From: Sipunculus nudus
Taxonomy: Eukaryota > Annelida > Sipuncula > Golfingiida > Sipunculidae
Length of the DNA stretch: 64,000 bases
NCBI GenBank assembly: GCA_026874595.1
Contig: CM049314.1
Location: 65,754,800 to 65,818,799, forward strand
Direction of reading: 5' to 3'
A model generated the notes under the pieces. The model searched no databases, was not told the DNA's origin, and saw nothing but the letters and a program-made list of their open reading frames with translations. A program made the translations under genes and the position numbers. Shown here piece by piece: positions 48,827 through 60,709 of the stretch; position 1 is the stretch's first letter, and each line of letters starts with the position of its first letter.

Positions 48827-49303
48827 TATATAATATTATATGTGTGACAATATATTGTGCTCATTAAGAGGATGGTGTTGGTGTGTGTTTGTAAGTCCTG
48901 ATAGGGCTTACTCAAAGTCACTATATGACATATAAAACACCAGCAGACTTCCTTTTACTTCCAAAAAATAGCATATTTCCCTGAAGCGGCATACTTCTCT
49001 TCCCTGACGGTATGTCACACCAGAAAAATCAACACCTGTTACTTGTATATCTAAAATCAGCCAGTAGTCTGTAAAAACTCTTTGGCCTACTTGATGAAAT
49101 GGAGGATGGTAGGTCACATCATGAACAAGTGGCAGTCAGTAACAGGAGGAAGCAGCATGAGAACATGAGTGTTTGTGTTTGTGTGGACACAACTCGTCTG
49201 GCATTTAAGATTTCAATGAAGTTTAATATCAATAATCATATATATGAGGTTGATTTCTGTAACGGTCTTAGGGGCAATTCTGAATCAATCATTTTTGAAT
49301 TAA

Positions 49304-49380
49304 CCCCCCCCCCCCAAAAAAAAAATACTTTATTCCGTAGCGCAATTTTTTTTAGGATAACGACATCATGAGGAAATATA

Positions 49381-49439
<59 letters not shown>
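49304..49439. repeat. C run, A run and TA microsatellite
   Basis: Twelve C at 49304-49315 are followed by an A run, and TA repeats lie at 49387-49439. Confidence 0.9.
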
Positions 49440-49443
<4 letters not shown>

Positions 49444-50084
49444 GGCTAAAAAATAATACTCTGTACAATCTTCCGATGCAGTTCATCTTATCCTGATCAC
49501 ACTGAAGGGACGAAAGGCACGTGGGCCGCAGTTTGCTGACCCTTCTGTGACGGGTGTCACAAAGGCCGAGGTGGGTGGCTGCCGTATTTGTCATTAAGGT
49601 GATAATTATAAAGTGACTGATTCCTCTCGAGTTTGTTCTCACATGTAAGTTCATCATTAACACTGCTCTATACACCCATCTAAGAATCATACTCTTACGG
49701 CGTAATAAAATTCAAACTAAACGACATTACAGTTGCTAACCATAAAATGATGTTTTCCGATCATTTGCTAATTTGCAATAAGAAATTATCCATACTTTTA
49801 TAATAAACACATCCCCTCTGGTTATGTGTTTATTTTGTCAGCATAAATGTTTTAATCTGAAGTGTATATAAATGATTTGAATTGAAATGAAGTTCACAGT
49901 TTTCCGAACACATTGAATAGAACTGGATGTAAAAGTTTAAAAAGAAATTGAAAATTTGAATTGTCTCCACGATTAGTCATATATACTATGATCTTGACTA
50001 TAATGCGAGGTTTTTGCAGTTGTATGGTCTGTACAATGATCGGGTTTAATATATTACACCCGTCCGTTGGGATCATATTCTAAA

Positions 50085-50930
50085 CCAGTCTATCACGACC
50101 ACGATCAGAACCAGGTTCTCGGAATCACAATATAAAAACCAAAATTGCAGAATCACGGTCTAGGATCAGTTTGTCAGGATCACAAACTAGGATCTGTCGG
50201 GACCACGATTTAGGAACAGTCAGTCAGGATCACGATCTAGGATCAGTCTATCAGAATCACGATCTAGGATCGGTCTGTCAGAATCGCGATCTAGGATCAG
50301 TCTGTCAGGATCGCGATCTAGGATCAGTCTGTCAGGATCACGATCAAGGATCAGTCTGTCAGAATCACGATCTAGGATCAGTCTGTCAGGATCACGATCT
50401 AGGATCAGTCTGTCAGAATCACGATCTAGGATCAGTCTGTCAGAATCACGATCTAGGATCAGTCTGTCAGGGTCACGATCTAGGATCAGTCTGCCAGGAT
50501 CACGATCTAGGATCAGTCTGTCAGAATCACGATCTAGGATCAGTCTGTCAGAATCACGATATAGGATCGGTCTGTCAAGACCACGATCTAGGATCAGTTT
50601 GTCAGGATCACGATCTAGGACCAGTCTCTCAGGATCACATCTTGGATCGGTCTGTCAGTATCACGTTCTAGGATCAGTTGCAGCATCACGATCTAGGATC
50701 CGTCTGTCGGATCACCATCTAGCATCAGTCTGTTAGAATCACGATCTAGGACCAGTCTGTCAGGATCACATCTTGGATCGGTCTGTCAGTATCACGTTCT
50801 AGGATATCAAGGATCAGTCTGTCAGGATCAAGATCTAGGATCAGACTGTCGGGATCACGACCTAGGATCGGTCTGTCAGGTTCACAATCTAGGACCAGTG
50901 TGTTGGGATCACGATCTATGACTCGATATT
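50085..50930. repeat. 27-bp minisatellite, about 30 units
   Basis: The unit is GATCTAGGATCAGTCTGTCAG plus GATCAC. The core (50220-50640) is very regular. The edges are diverged with some unit-length changes. Because 27 is divisible by three the array is open in several frames: plus 50171-50671 reads a nine-residue QDHDLGSVC repeat, and minus 50746-51018 reads a related one. This is explained by the repeat and is not evidence of a gene. Confidence 0.95.
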
Positions 50931-50934
50931 CAAG

Positions 50935-52355
50935 TCTTGGACAACTTATTCTGTACTCTCTAAAATTAATTTCAGCACTCTGACGTGGGGCATTTTTCCT
51001 TTGAAATGCTTCAAACATCTTAATTTTTAATCACACGTAGCGTTTGCTGAAGTGTTTACAATTTTATTCACATATTGATATTTGCTATTTGGGTTTTGAG
51101 AAATCAGGGAGTATAATTGGAAATTGAAAGCACAGAAAACACAATTAGCAAATTTTAAAGTTTGTTCTCTCGCCTCTTGCAAGCTTACTTAACTCCATTG
51201 GCATGATTTGATTGAACGAAAGTCTCTGTTCAATCTTGTTTCTGTAGTGTTCTATGTATTTGATAGCCTTAACATTGCCTTTATATCTAAGATACGTACC
51301 CATGTGATGAGAGAGCCCTAAAAGAAAAATGTCCACCTTGTTTAATGTTATATTTTGTTTTTAGTTTCCCATAAAGAACTAGTGACCCATGCAGCGACCC
51401 CAAAACTTAGGCACGCATTACCGTTAAACGCAGGAGTTTCTTAACAAATTACTGCTACATCACAATGTACATGAAGCGAGCTGTGATTTCTTATCGGTTT
51501 ATCAAACCGCTGCACGTACGGGGTTGGTTTTCATACAGGTAAACTTTTAAGCAAATCATGATGAATTCGGATATGAAGTCCCTTTATATCGCAACCAGAT
51601 GGAATTATCTTCTTTGCGCTGTCGGATAATCAAGGAACTTCTGTATCTTGATCATTAATGAACACTGCGTAAGAAAAATATATACCGTTATAAGAAATAA
51701 TAAATAATTTTATTTTATAGATAAAAATAATAATTAGATATGTTTATATACATAAAGCAGTGTCTGGTTAATTAAATTCTAATATGCAAAAATGAACTTT
51801 AAAGCTTCGTTTTAACACAAGCAAATTAATTGTAAATCACGAGGCGGGGGAATTTTGAAAAATTTATGATTTCCTTTAATTTCAGTGGCATACAAACAAT
51901 CTAAGTACAAGGATGGGAGACAGCGCATAGTTAGCGGGAAAGTTCCTAAACAAAAACAAGTGTATCGTGAAGAACATACGGCTAGCTGGCCGCTACACGG
52001 TGTGGGCATTCATAAGTAAATCTCCGCAGTGTGATTAAGTCGGATATGAAATTCCTTCACCAGGTATATGCCATACACCTGGTATTTGACGGAGGACTCC
52101 TTTATAATGAGGATCCATTGAATATGTTTTCACCATGTTAAGACGCGGCAGGGTTATAAAAAGATGAAAGGTTGAGGATTTCATAAGCCCAGATGAAGGA
52201 ACTTGAAATTATATTATTATCTACATTATTATCTACATGTCTAATGAAATATAATAAACTTTATGAGGTACATTCGAGGAATACTGTCTCTCCAAATGCA
52301 TATATGGACACTTCGTTAAAAAAACAACCGCACAATACTTCTTTGGTCCGTGTTA

Positions 52356-52386
<31 letters not shown>

Positions 52387-53170
52387 TCCTAGTTATCTCT
52401 GATGTTTTACAAGATAAGGGCTGTTACGACTATAACACATGGGTACTGATACATAACACTACAAATTCAATATGGTATCGGTATCATCAGTTGTCCCTGT
52501 GTCGTATACGTGAAAAATACTGATTCAACCGATGAAAAGTGACGTCTGCCTTTTAATAATCTTTTAAAACCTCCATATAAGATACATAATGTGTAAAGCA
52601 TTGCCCAAAACACTATTCTTTACTTTTTTACTGTTTGGAAATATTATTTTTATTAACATTTTAGAAATAAATTAAAATAAAGTATTCCATGATAAATTGT
52701 ATAAAGTACAAGGAAGAATTTGACTCTTCGTGTTAACTTTAATGAACATAATTATATGTATCATATTAACATTTTCGTATGGTGTATCGTCACAGCGTGA
52801 GGGAAGTGTCGGAATACGTATCGCAACGTGAGGTACCGGTAATATAATGTTACATCCCTATTCAAGATTTTACTAATACAGATAACAGCAGAGTGTTCGA
52901 TCGGTCATTTATACTCCATTCCAGCACCCCTGTCTACCTAAATGTTCGTGATACTTTTTTATACAATGCACTAAAACTTACCTTCATTTACCCCAGAAAC
53001 GAATCCGACAAATGTGGTGATTATCTAACAAAAAAAATAATACTCGCTCATGTATGTATTCCACATGATTTATTCAGAAAGAATATAACTGAATAGATGT
53101 ACGGTCTTGCGACATCATGCAGGGACCGCCAAACATGACGGACTTAAATTACATCCACTTGATAATTCGT
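50935..53170. other. Non-coding region
   Basis: No supported exon. A CT microsatellite lies at 52357-52381. A short CACCAGGTATATGCCATACACCTGGTATTTG inverted pair lies near 52058-52088. Confidence 0.45.
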
Positions 53171-53175
53171 AGTGA

Positions 53176-53240
53176 TGACGTCACAGTGGTATTTGTGTGT
53201 CACATGTTTGTAACGTCACAGATACTTACCTCCTATAAAT
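53176..53240 (+). promoter_or_regulatory. CRE-like plus TATA cluster
   Basis: A perfect TGACGTCA at 53176-53183, a half-site-containing AACGTCAC at 53212-53219 and TATAAAT at 53234-53240. The layout resembles the cluster at 44957-45015. A small open frame begins about 440 bp downstream (53677). Confidence 0.25.
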
Positions 53241-53676
53241 CACACGGATAAACAGATATGGCCACTTGAACTGAAGCCATTATCAAATATATTATTGCAT
53301 CCTTATGTTATTCATCAAAAGTATCAACATTACTTCCTTTGATAATAGCTAATTTGCAGTGACAAACAAAATATATTCAAAAGAAATATCGCGAAAACTA
53401 GGTTGACAGGGATATTGGAACAGTGAATAGGTTGCAGTACTAAAGTACTGAATAAATTCATTAGACTTGTCTAAGGGATGGTGATATATTGACCAACCGA
53501 AGAATTAGATAAAAGTCCAAATTTATCTACATTTGTATAAACCTACATTTATGCAAAAGTAAGCAACATTAAAGGACTTCAGTGTGCTTTGAGAACAGAA
53601 TCTGATTAATTAGTCTTACGTGAGATTAAAGAGATCCATTCAAATTATTCAATGGAAATTATCTTTTGAAAAGGCC

Positions 53677-53907
53677 ATGCACCGATACGCCGAGCAGAGA
53701 AAATATAAAACATTCGCCCGCTTAGGAAAGGGCAGATTTAGGAAAAGACCTTTCAACAGTGGAGCTTGCTTAAACAATGAAAATGACTCAACAGAAGGAT
53801 TGGTTGCCAAACTTATTTTACTTTCAGTTATTTCTGTCAGTCTGGTCCTGACTGTTTCCACAACCTCTAAAAGACAAGAAAAGTATTTTCAAGCATTCAT
53901 GGCATGA
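53677..53907 (+). CDS. Possible small single-pass membrane protein
   Basis: A 76-residue frame from ATG 53677 (context GGCCATGC). The N-terminal 28 residues are very basic (RKYKTF, RLGKGRFRKRPF), then a short acidic stretch (NNENDSTE), then one hydrophobic segment of about 20 residues (LVAKLILLSVISVSLVLTV, residues 42-60), then a polar tail. The frame is open upstream to 53620 without another ATG. No family is recognised and no poly-A signal is close. The only support is composition and the CRE/TATA cluster 440 bp upstream. Chance is quite possible. Confidence 0.15.
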   Translation: MHRYAEQRKYKTFARLGKGRFRKRPFNSGACLNNENDSTEGLVAKLILLSVISVSLVLTVSTTSKRQEKYFQAFMA

Positions 53908-54337
53908 CTAAAGTAATATTGATAAAACACGTTACGACGGCCTGGGCCGGTGTCACTTTTGGGGTTAATTGTTTCGTTTAACTCTTGGTGCTAGACACGG
54001 AGTTTTCTCAAAAAGAAACAAAAGCAAGAAAGAGCAAGGAGAATATTTTTTTTTGTGATACACCCGGTAAAATTGTTATATTCCATCATTTGGAATTTAC
54101 CAGGTATTGATTTTTTTTAATATATTTTGCATATTAATATTACAGAACAAAGTTCTTATATTTATTTTCTTTTAATTCTTACATAATTATTGGAAATATT
54201 AATTTTTTTCTCCTGTCCTTGTCTGCGCTACATCTCAATCATGGCTGTTATAAAGAAAAATATACCATTGGGGAAAAATATGAGTCATTGGTGACGGATT
54301 CAGGGGCGCCAATATAGGGGGAATAGGGGGTATAAAT

Positions 54338-54347
54338 CCCCCCCCCC
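54338..54347. repeat. Short C run followed by CA repeats
   Basis: Ten C followed by ACACACACACGC. It lies inside a segment (54290-54850) that resembles 46990-47400. Confidence 0.8.
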
Positions 54348-54618
54348 ACACACACACGCAAATATTATTTAGCAAGGGGGATGGTAAATCTAATCAACCC
54401 TCTCTGATATCCAGAAAACAATTTATATGTATACTAAAAATGAAATATATAAATAATTAGAATTATAGATTTGAGTTCCATTTCTGAGTTTGGAATATGA
54501 TATATCTAAAACCGGTTTAGAATTACCTATACTGTAGACATAATACCTAATTATGTTAAACGTATTATAGTTCATTGTAATATAATTTAAATAGGTCACA
54601 CAAACAATAAAAGGTAAA

Positions 54619-54621
<3 letters not shown>

Positions 54622-54686
<65 letters not shown>

Positions 54687-54761
54687 ATATATTATATATA
54701 TGTATATATATGTATATATATACATATATATACATATATTTTATATATATATATACATATA

Positions 54762-54792
<31 letters not shown>

Positions 54793-54793
54793 C
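54622..54793. repeat. Long interrupted TA microsatellite
   Basis: About 170 bp of TA repeats broken by TATTATA and TATGTATA steps. It could fold back on itself. Confidence 0.95.
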
Positions 54794-54854
54794 GCAATGT
54801 TGTCCGAACTTTGATTATCCTCCCCCGAATGCAAGTCATCCCCCCACGGGACTA

Positions 54855-55575
54855 AAGTTGGATCGATATTCGATATTCGCATGCGAATATCCAATATTTC
54901 ATACGTAAGTGATATTCGAATAACACAAAACCACATAAATTAGTTACATTCGATATTCGCATGAGAATATCATAAATTTCATACATAAGTGACATTGGAT
55001 ATTTGATTATCACACGAAATTTTGGCGCAAAAGGGGGCCTCAGATTCACTGTGGACTTCTTCTCTTGTCAAATGCCTGGCCTTCACAGGCACCTCGCAGT
55101 ACACAAATATAACCCCGGCAAACCAGCCTTTTTTCTCGTGTTTAACCCGTGTTTACAACTAAGCTGGTCGGCAGGTATTTTGGCTGCACAACTGGGACTC
55201 ACTTCTGAAATTCTCTTAAAAATTCAAATTCATTTTCGAGGAATAATTTGCTATGCGGATAACAAAATAATCAGCGATATTTTAATTTCGCATATTAACA
55301 CCACACAAATAAGCCAATATTACACAGACATGTGACATTCGAATGCGAATGTTATTATCACTCATATCAGCGAAATACGGGCAAAACTATCGGCGCTCGG
55401 CTGGTTCGACAACCTAACCAATGGGCAGTGATAGGCAATGGCCTTAGATATTTGAACGCCAATCTCAAGCAAACGAGCAACATTCGCATGCGAATATCGG
55501 ATGTCAAACAAATCAGCTAGTGATATCCGATATTCGCATGCGAATGTCGCATTTTTGTGTGATATTGGCGTGCAA
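54855..55575. mobile_element. Fold-back element with ATTCGCATGCGAAT palindromes
   Basis: Both ends carry GATATTCGCATGCGAAT-type palindromes: a perfect 20-bp one at 54872-54891, a variant at 54955-54972, another at 55344-55352 and strong ones at 55481-55500 and 55527-55547. Left sequence AGTGATATTCG...AACACAAAACCACATAAAT is echoed, inverted, by ATTTTTGTGTGATATTGG and TAACACCACACAAATAAGCC on the right. The interior frame (55003-55335) has no family resemblance. Confidence 0.6.
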
Positions 55576-55689
55576 ATATGTAAATTGAACCAATTTACCC
55601 CAGATGAACAAAATACATGCTTTCCAGGAAAATAAAAAAATATGTCATTAATAAAAATTTCAAAATATATTCTTCCAGCTTCAAAGGGT

Positions 55690-56037
55690 TTAGCAAAAGG
55701 TCGGGAGCTCTAAACTAAGCCGAGGAGTGGCGAGGTTTCTTAGGGTCGGGCTCTTCCCGAAATGAGCGCTTTTCAGCCTTCATTTAAAGGTTGTGCACCC
55801 CACATCCATGAAATGCTTACAAACAAGTGCGACTTTGGTGGGTTAATCGGTGTCATCCCTCAGCAAGGGGATGATTACACGCACTGGACTCACTGATATG
55901 GTGATCACGGGTGATGTCAGGACATACATGAGAGGAAGCGTTTACTGCCGCCCAAACTGTCCCAAACAGATCTATAAATGCAGGTTAAAATCAGCTTAAA
56001 AGCAACCATAAGCGGTGACATCCACAAAAACTAAAAC
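55690..56037 (+). repeat. SINE copy 3, diverged
   Basis: The head AAGGTCGGGAGCTCTAAACTAAGCC parallels copy 1, followed by AATGAGCGCTTTTCAGCCTT, CCTCAGCAAGGGGATGATTACAC, GGTGATGTCAGG, GAGAGGAAGCG and CAGATCTATAAATGCAGG. The 3' end is degraded. Confidence 0.5.
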
Positions 56038-56379
56038 ATCCAGAAAATATAACAGTTATCTAACGATGATGTAACTTTAAAAATCTCAACGTCATATCAT
56101 TCAGTGTGATGTTTTCTGTCAAAATTGATACACGTACCCTCGTGGAACACAGTGTACCTTAAGTTTTTTTTCTTGAATACATATATAATGTCCAATTAAA
56201 ATTGACAATTTTAAAAGGGTTACTTTTTTTTTATTTTTTAATTTATAATAAGTCATATTTATAAATTTCAATTAGCTCTCGGGTGACATTTATTATAAGA
56301 TTATAGAAAAAAAACACAAATAAGACAAATTAATAAACGCTTCCTGGCAAGTCAAAAATAGACCTTCCTGTTGGCGTTA

Positions 56380-56490
56380 GGCCGGAGACAGCCGCATGGC
56401 ATGTCACGTAAAAGCTGGATGGATCCCATAATCCCTAACCGGAAGTGCAACTGTCGTCTGTCACTTTCCTAAACAAGAAGGTAGGAAATA
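56380..56490 (+). promoter_or_regulatory. ETS-type promoter and possible exon 1 donor
   Basis: CCCATAATCCCTAACCGGAAGTGCAACTG contains a canonical ETS/GABP site ACCGGAAGTG (56438-56447) in a short GC-richer island, with TCACGTAA 30 bp before it. Thirty bases later AACAAGAAG is followed by GTAGGAAAT, a plausible splice donor at 56481. TATA-less housekeeping promoters often look like this. No coding exon is recognised downstream in the window. Confidence 0.3.
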
Positions 56491-58985
56491 TGTTTATTGC
56501 ACCATACGTTTTAATTGTACTTGTTCTGGAACGAACGCATGAAAATAAAACATGTATCATAAACTTGATACAAAAATTATGCAATCAATATATATTTTTA
56601 TGAATATATTTGTACTTTCATTTTATGTATTTATTCGCTTTACGTATTTCACTGCTGGTTTATTATAACACAATATAAATGTTTAACTGTTCAATATTTT
56701 TTGTTAATATTTTAACCAATAAGAGATTTTTTGTCATCTGATGGTTTTTTCTGAACGAAATTAAGTAGATTTAGTCTGGGAAATATCTTCATTACAAACA
56801 GTAACATACAATAATTCAGCTGTTAATATTTTATCGACGTTCTTCCTCGAAAACCAATTAGATAGAACTTAATATTTATTTTTAATGTTGCGCTAAATAA
56901 ATAACTGCTTTAATCCATTAAAACCACCCAGCTCGTGACCACTTAAGGTCAAGCCTGTCTGATAATATTTCGATAAAGTTAAAAGGTATAAAAGGCAATA
57001 ATAAATAAATTTACTAGTATATTATAAGCCTATTAAGGTACAGTTTGTATTGCACATAAGGTAATAGCCGAAACGTAATGATTATATATATGCTTTATGT
57101 GTTATATTCTTAATAAAGGCTCTGAGGGAAAAGTATTTCTTATTTGCTAAAACACAACATATTAATTACATAATAACATATTATAGTAATATATTACATG
57201 ATAGTAATATTTAATGATAGGAACAGTAATAGTTTGTCAGAAACCTTAAAATATCTTTTCCTCTCTTAACATTATGCTGAATCTACCATTTTTCATTATA
57301 TAATATTACCTTCATACATCGCACACACACGAGCATGCAGTCATGAGTAACTGTATATTTTTTTAGCCATTGTGTTGTCTCGTGATAATAAGTATGTAAT
57401 ATTCCCAATATATTAGATTTATATAATTACCTTGGCCACGTTAATATTCTTTTCATGAATATAATCCTTTTGCTATTAGATTTATATAATTACCTTGGCC
57501 ACGTTTATATTCTTTTCATGAATATAATCCTTTTGCTCTGTCATGTTTTATTCCAATTCACCCCTCCACTCAGTCCATAAAGTCCTTTTGTCGTGCCGTC
57601 CGTCCGTCTGTTTGTCAGTCAAACCAAATTAGTTTTGCCTGCCGATGACCTATACATGAGTAGCTTCCATCCATGCAATAAGCTCATCTATTAAAACCAA
57701 AACAAACAAGATTAACTAGCAATTCATTAGACCTGCCACACCCCGTAGTAATTTTGCTTGCCACCAAAACATGTACAATAAAACAGTTATTCTATGCCTC
57801 GATAGATGTTAGAAACTTCTGTGATATGTCTATTTTAGATTACATTTATAAATAAAGCTGTGTTTTATACCTTCCTGCAAAAATGTTGACACTTCCTGCA
57901 GAAGGTCATGACAGACTAGCTTTAACTCTGTTAATAAAAATGCTGAGAAAGTGGCTCCGCATGTTTCTAATTTGAAAAATATGACTCAGTTTTCTCCGGT
58001 CTCAAGATGGCACTACCAGGGTAAATTGTGAAGAAAAGTACACCTCTAACAGCATCTGCTGTCACGTTTGTTTCTCTGTAGAAAAATAAATGATGGTTGC
58101 ATGGTTATAAAGCTAAAATCATATATCATCAAAGAAAGAAAAGTCACATGTTAATGGCCCTTCTATTAACTTGAGGATGACAGCCTTCAGTCCGTGTTAT
58201 ATTACATTTGGTCCGGTGGATAAAGTCGCCAAGTGCTCTAATTGTCGCTCACACCCTTAGCGAAGTACCTCCATGAAACAAACTCCAGGTATCAATGTTT
58301 CTAAGTCAACTTAAACAGGTATAAATCTACACTTCGCACCGACAGATATTAGACATATGCAAGTGCAGATATCAACGTCGTATCTAAATCTAGCAGAAAC
58401 CAGTCTACAGTCCTAACGCAGTGCGCTGAAACACTGCAAACGTTTCACATCTCCATCGCTTTAACCGCTGCATTGTACAGCTTTGTCAGTTTGTCCGGAG
58501 TTCAACACCAGGACTGGTACAATGCCAAGAATTTTAATCAGACCCAATTAAAGCTCCGTGTCGCTTTTTTTTTAACTTGGAGGTTGGTGCACAATGCGAC
58601 AGCACAATGTATAACCACTGCGTAAAAGGAGTGTTTCAGCAGTCGAGCTATCACTTAAAGGAGACGGGGTAATCAAATCTCTGTAAAGACAGAAGAATCA
58701 ATAATTCACTTGATGAGCCAAGGAAGGCCAGACGGTTGGCAGCTGAACTGTCAGTCCTAAGTCAAGTGCGCTGGACTTTTGGGCGGTTGTGTACGACGAG
58801 ACACGCTAAACAAGCTGGTCTACATCGGTCGTGTAGGCTTTGAGTAGGGCTATACCAAGCATCGAAAAGTCGTAGTATTAAATCGAACCCATTCATGGGT
58901 CGCTTATTGAATCAAATGTGAATTAATCAATTAATTTTAATAATTGCATTTACAGTCATTTTCATAACTTTTTATCTCTTGCTTA
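56490..58985. other. Non-coding region with a 63-bp tandem duplication
   Basis: 57412-57474 and 57475-57537 are head-to-tail copies of 63 bp with one visible mismatch (CACGTTAAT versus CACGTTTAT). A CCGTCCGTCCGTCTG tract lies near 57597. The rest shows no gene. Confidence 0.8.
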
Positions 58986-58989
58986 TACC

Positions 58990-59215
58990 TAGATGATGCA
59001 GTGCCAGTACATACCATACATCCAGGTCCCGCATGTGCAGAAGTCACCGGGCCTGGTAAACACCAGGAAACAAAATAAGAGGAAACGTGTGATACTACCT
59101 TATAGCGAAGTCCGAAATAAGATTGGAATTCTGCAGATAAATATATACTAAGTTAAGCTTACATTAAAAATGGAGGCAGTTACCTCTAACAAAAACCTTT
59201 AAACAAAAAAAATGT
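58990..59215 (+). repeat. SINE copy 4, 5'-truncated
   Basis: It begins within the body: CACCGGGCCTGGTAAACACCAGG, AGAGGAAACGTGTGATACTACC, TATAGCGAAGTCCGAAATAAG, GAATTCTGCAGATAAATATATACTAAG and a 3' end AATGGAGGCAGTTACCTCTAAC. No head or Pol III boxes are present. Confidence 0.65.
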
Positions 59216-59219
59216 AGTA

Positions 59220-60620
59220 CCAGTAATTACTGTTACACTGAGTGTCAGAACTATACAGTATACCATATATCCTTCATTAGATAACAGCGCAATATAATTT
59301 AAAAAACAATTAATTTATTAATATTGGATGGTTCATTAATATGCTTGGGAGCATTACATTGTTCATCTTAACATCATCTTTGAAGAAACCTTTAGAGGGA
59401 AGTATAATGTTTTCACCATAAAGCATTAATATATCGGCATATTTTTTGTTCTTAAACCGTTTGCTTACTCCTGGGCAAAAGTGGAAATAAACATGCATCG
59501 GGCCCGACCAGTGGCTTAAAATAGAAAATATAGCTTGCACGCCACGTACCAGGAAACTTAACAAATCATCTTCACATGTCTTCTTATTTGGTAAATGTCG
59601 TGCATGCGCAGGAACGGACCTCTGGATAAGTCTTTATTTATGGAAAAGAACAATCGAAGACACAAAGAACCAAAACAACGTATAAAACAGTTGAATTGGA
59701 GATCAGCTTGTCAGTGTGTTTAGATGGCTTTGTTGGGAAACATTGTTACACAGCAAAATGAGCTTAAAGATTTGAATAAAACACATATTATTGTTTTTTC
59801 CAGGAGGGCGTTCATTGTCGTTCGTGTGTGTGTGTGTGTGTGTGAGGGTGTGTGTGTGTGTGTGTTCACAACATAACTCATGCAATCATGAACCGAATCT
59901 CATGGAGTTTGCAGGGCATTTCGGCACATAAAGAGTCGATTAAAATTTGGTGTGGATCCGGCACATGATCTTGATTCATGAACGTCATCAAGCAATATTC
60001 CCAAATGTACAGTCACTGATGCACGAACGGACCTTGGAATTTGGGTTGAATATATGAATGCAATACGGTTTGAAAGCATCGCAGAGTCTTGCATTCCTTA
60101 GGATGCAAATGTTTCGTTTCAATAGTTTATGTATCTTTAGAAAAATTACATCTTCTGACCGAATGTGTTGACTGTGTAAATAATCGAACGGTAAATCTAA
60201 TCAACTGTAATAAATTAAAGATTTACCAATCCGTAGACCCAGTTAGAGGACCTCGGCCTTGTCCTCAAACTACCGGTCTTGATTACAGATTGATACAAAT
60301 TGATATCGCTCTCGAATCCGGTCTTGACGAAGCAGCTATTCAAGTTTGATAAAAGTATACATAAATGTGATATCTGCTTCGTGTTTATTCTTTTCTCTAT
60401 TTACAAACAGGGGTTATATGTGCACATTGCTTCTTGTTTGTCTTTTATTCCAACCAATTATGGAGTGTTCACTAGGGCTCTGTATCGGTCAGCCTATTCA
60501 GGTACAATACGTTCTGCGATACACCCAAATGGATACCCGTAAACAAATAAAAGACAGCAGTATATATAAATATTCATATATTATATGTGTGTACATATAT
60601 TTATACATGTATTATATATA
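59220..60620. other. Non-coding region with TG microsatellite
   Basis: TG repeats lie at 59825-59864. No exon is supported. The open frames at 60089-60621 overlap and show no family resemblance. Confidence 0.45.
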
Positions 60621-60627
60621 ATTTATA

Positions 60628-60705
60628 CAGTAAAACCTCGAAATTACGATTGCCAACGTGACCTCAATAACGTGGTCGTATTATCGAGGTGGTCGTCTCA
60701 GAATA
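60628..60705 (+). mobile_element. pogo-like element end
   Basis: TA followed by CAGTAAAACCTCGAAATTACG, then AATAACGTGGTCGTATTATCGAGGTGGTCGT. This is the typical CAGTARAACCTCG type of terminus. The partner end is not identified nearby. Confidence 0.45.
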
Positions 60706-60709
60706 TATC

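Noticed and set aside
48278-48921. Overlapping frames of up to 166 codons on both strands
   Set aside because: They read through CT and TA microsatellites (poly Arg-Glu, Ser-Leu, Tyr-Ile) and the adjoining MITE.
50171-50671. 166-codon plus-strand frame of nine-residue repeats
   Set aside because: It is fully explained by a 27-bp minisatellite, whose length divisible by three keeps several frames open on both strands.
55003-55335. 110-codon frame inside the fold-back element
   Set aside because: No motif recognised. It is interior sequence of a repeat.
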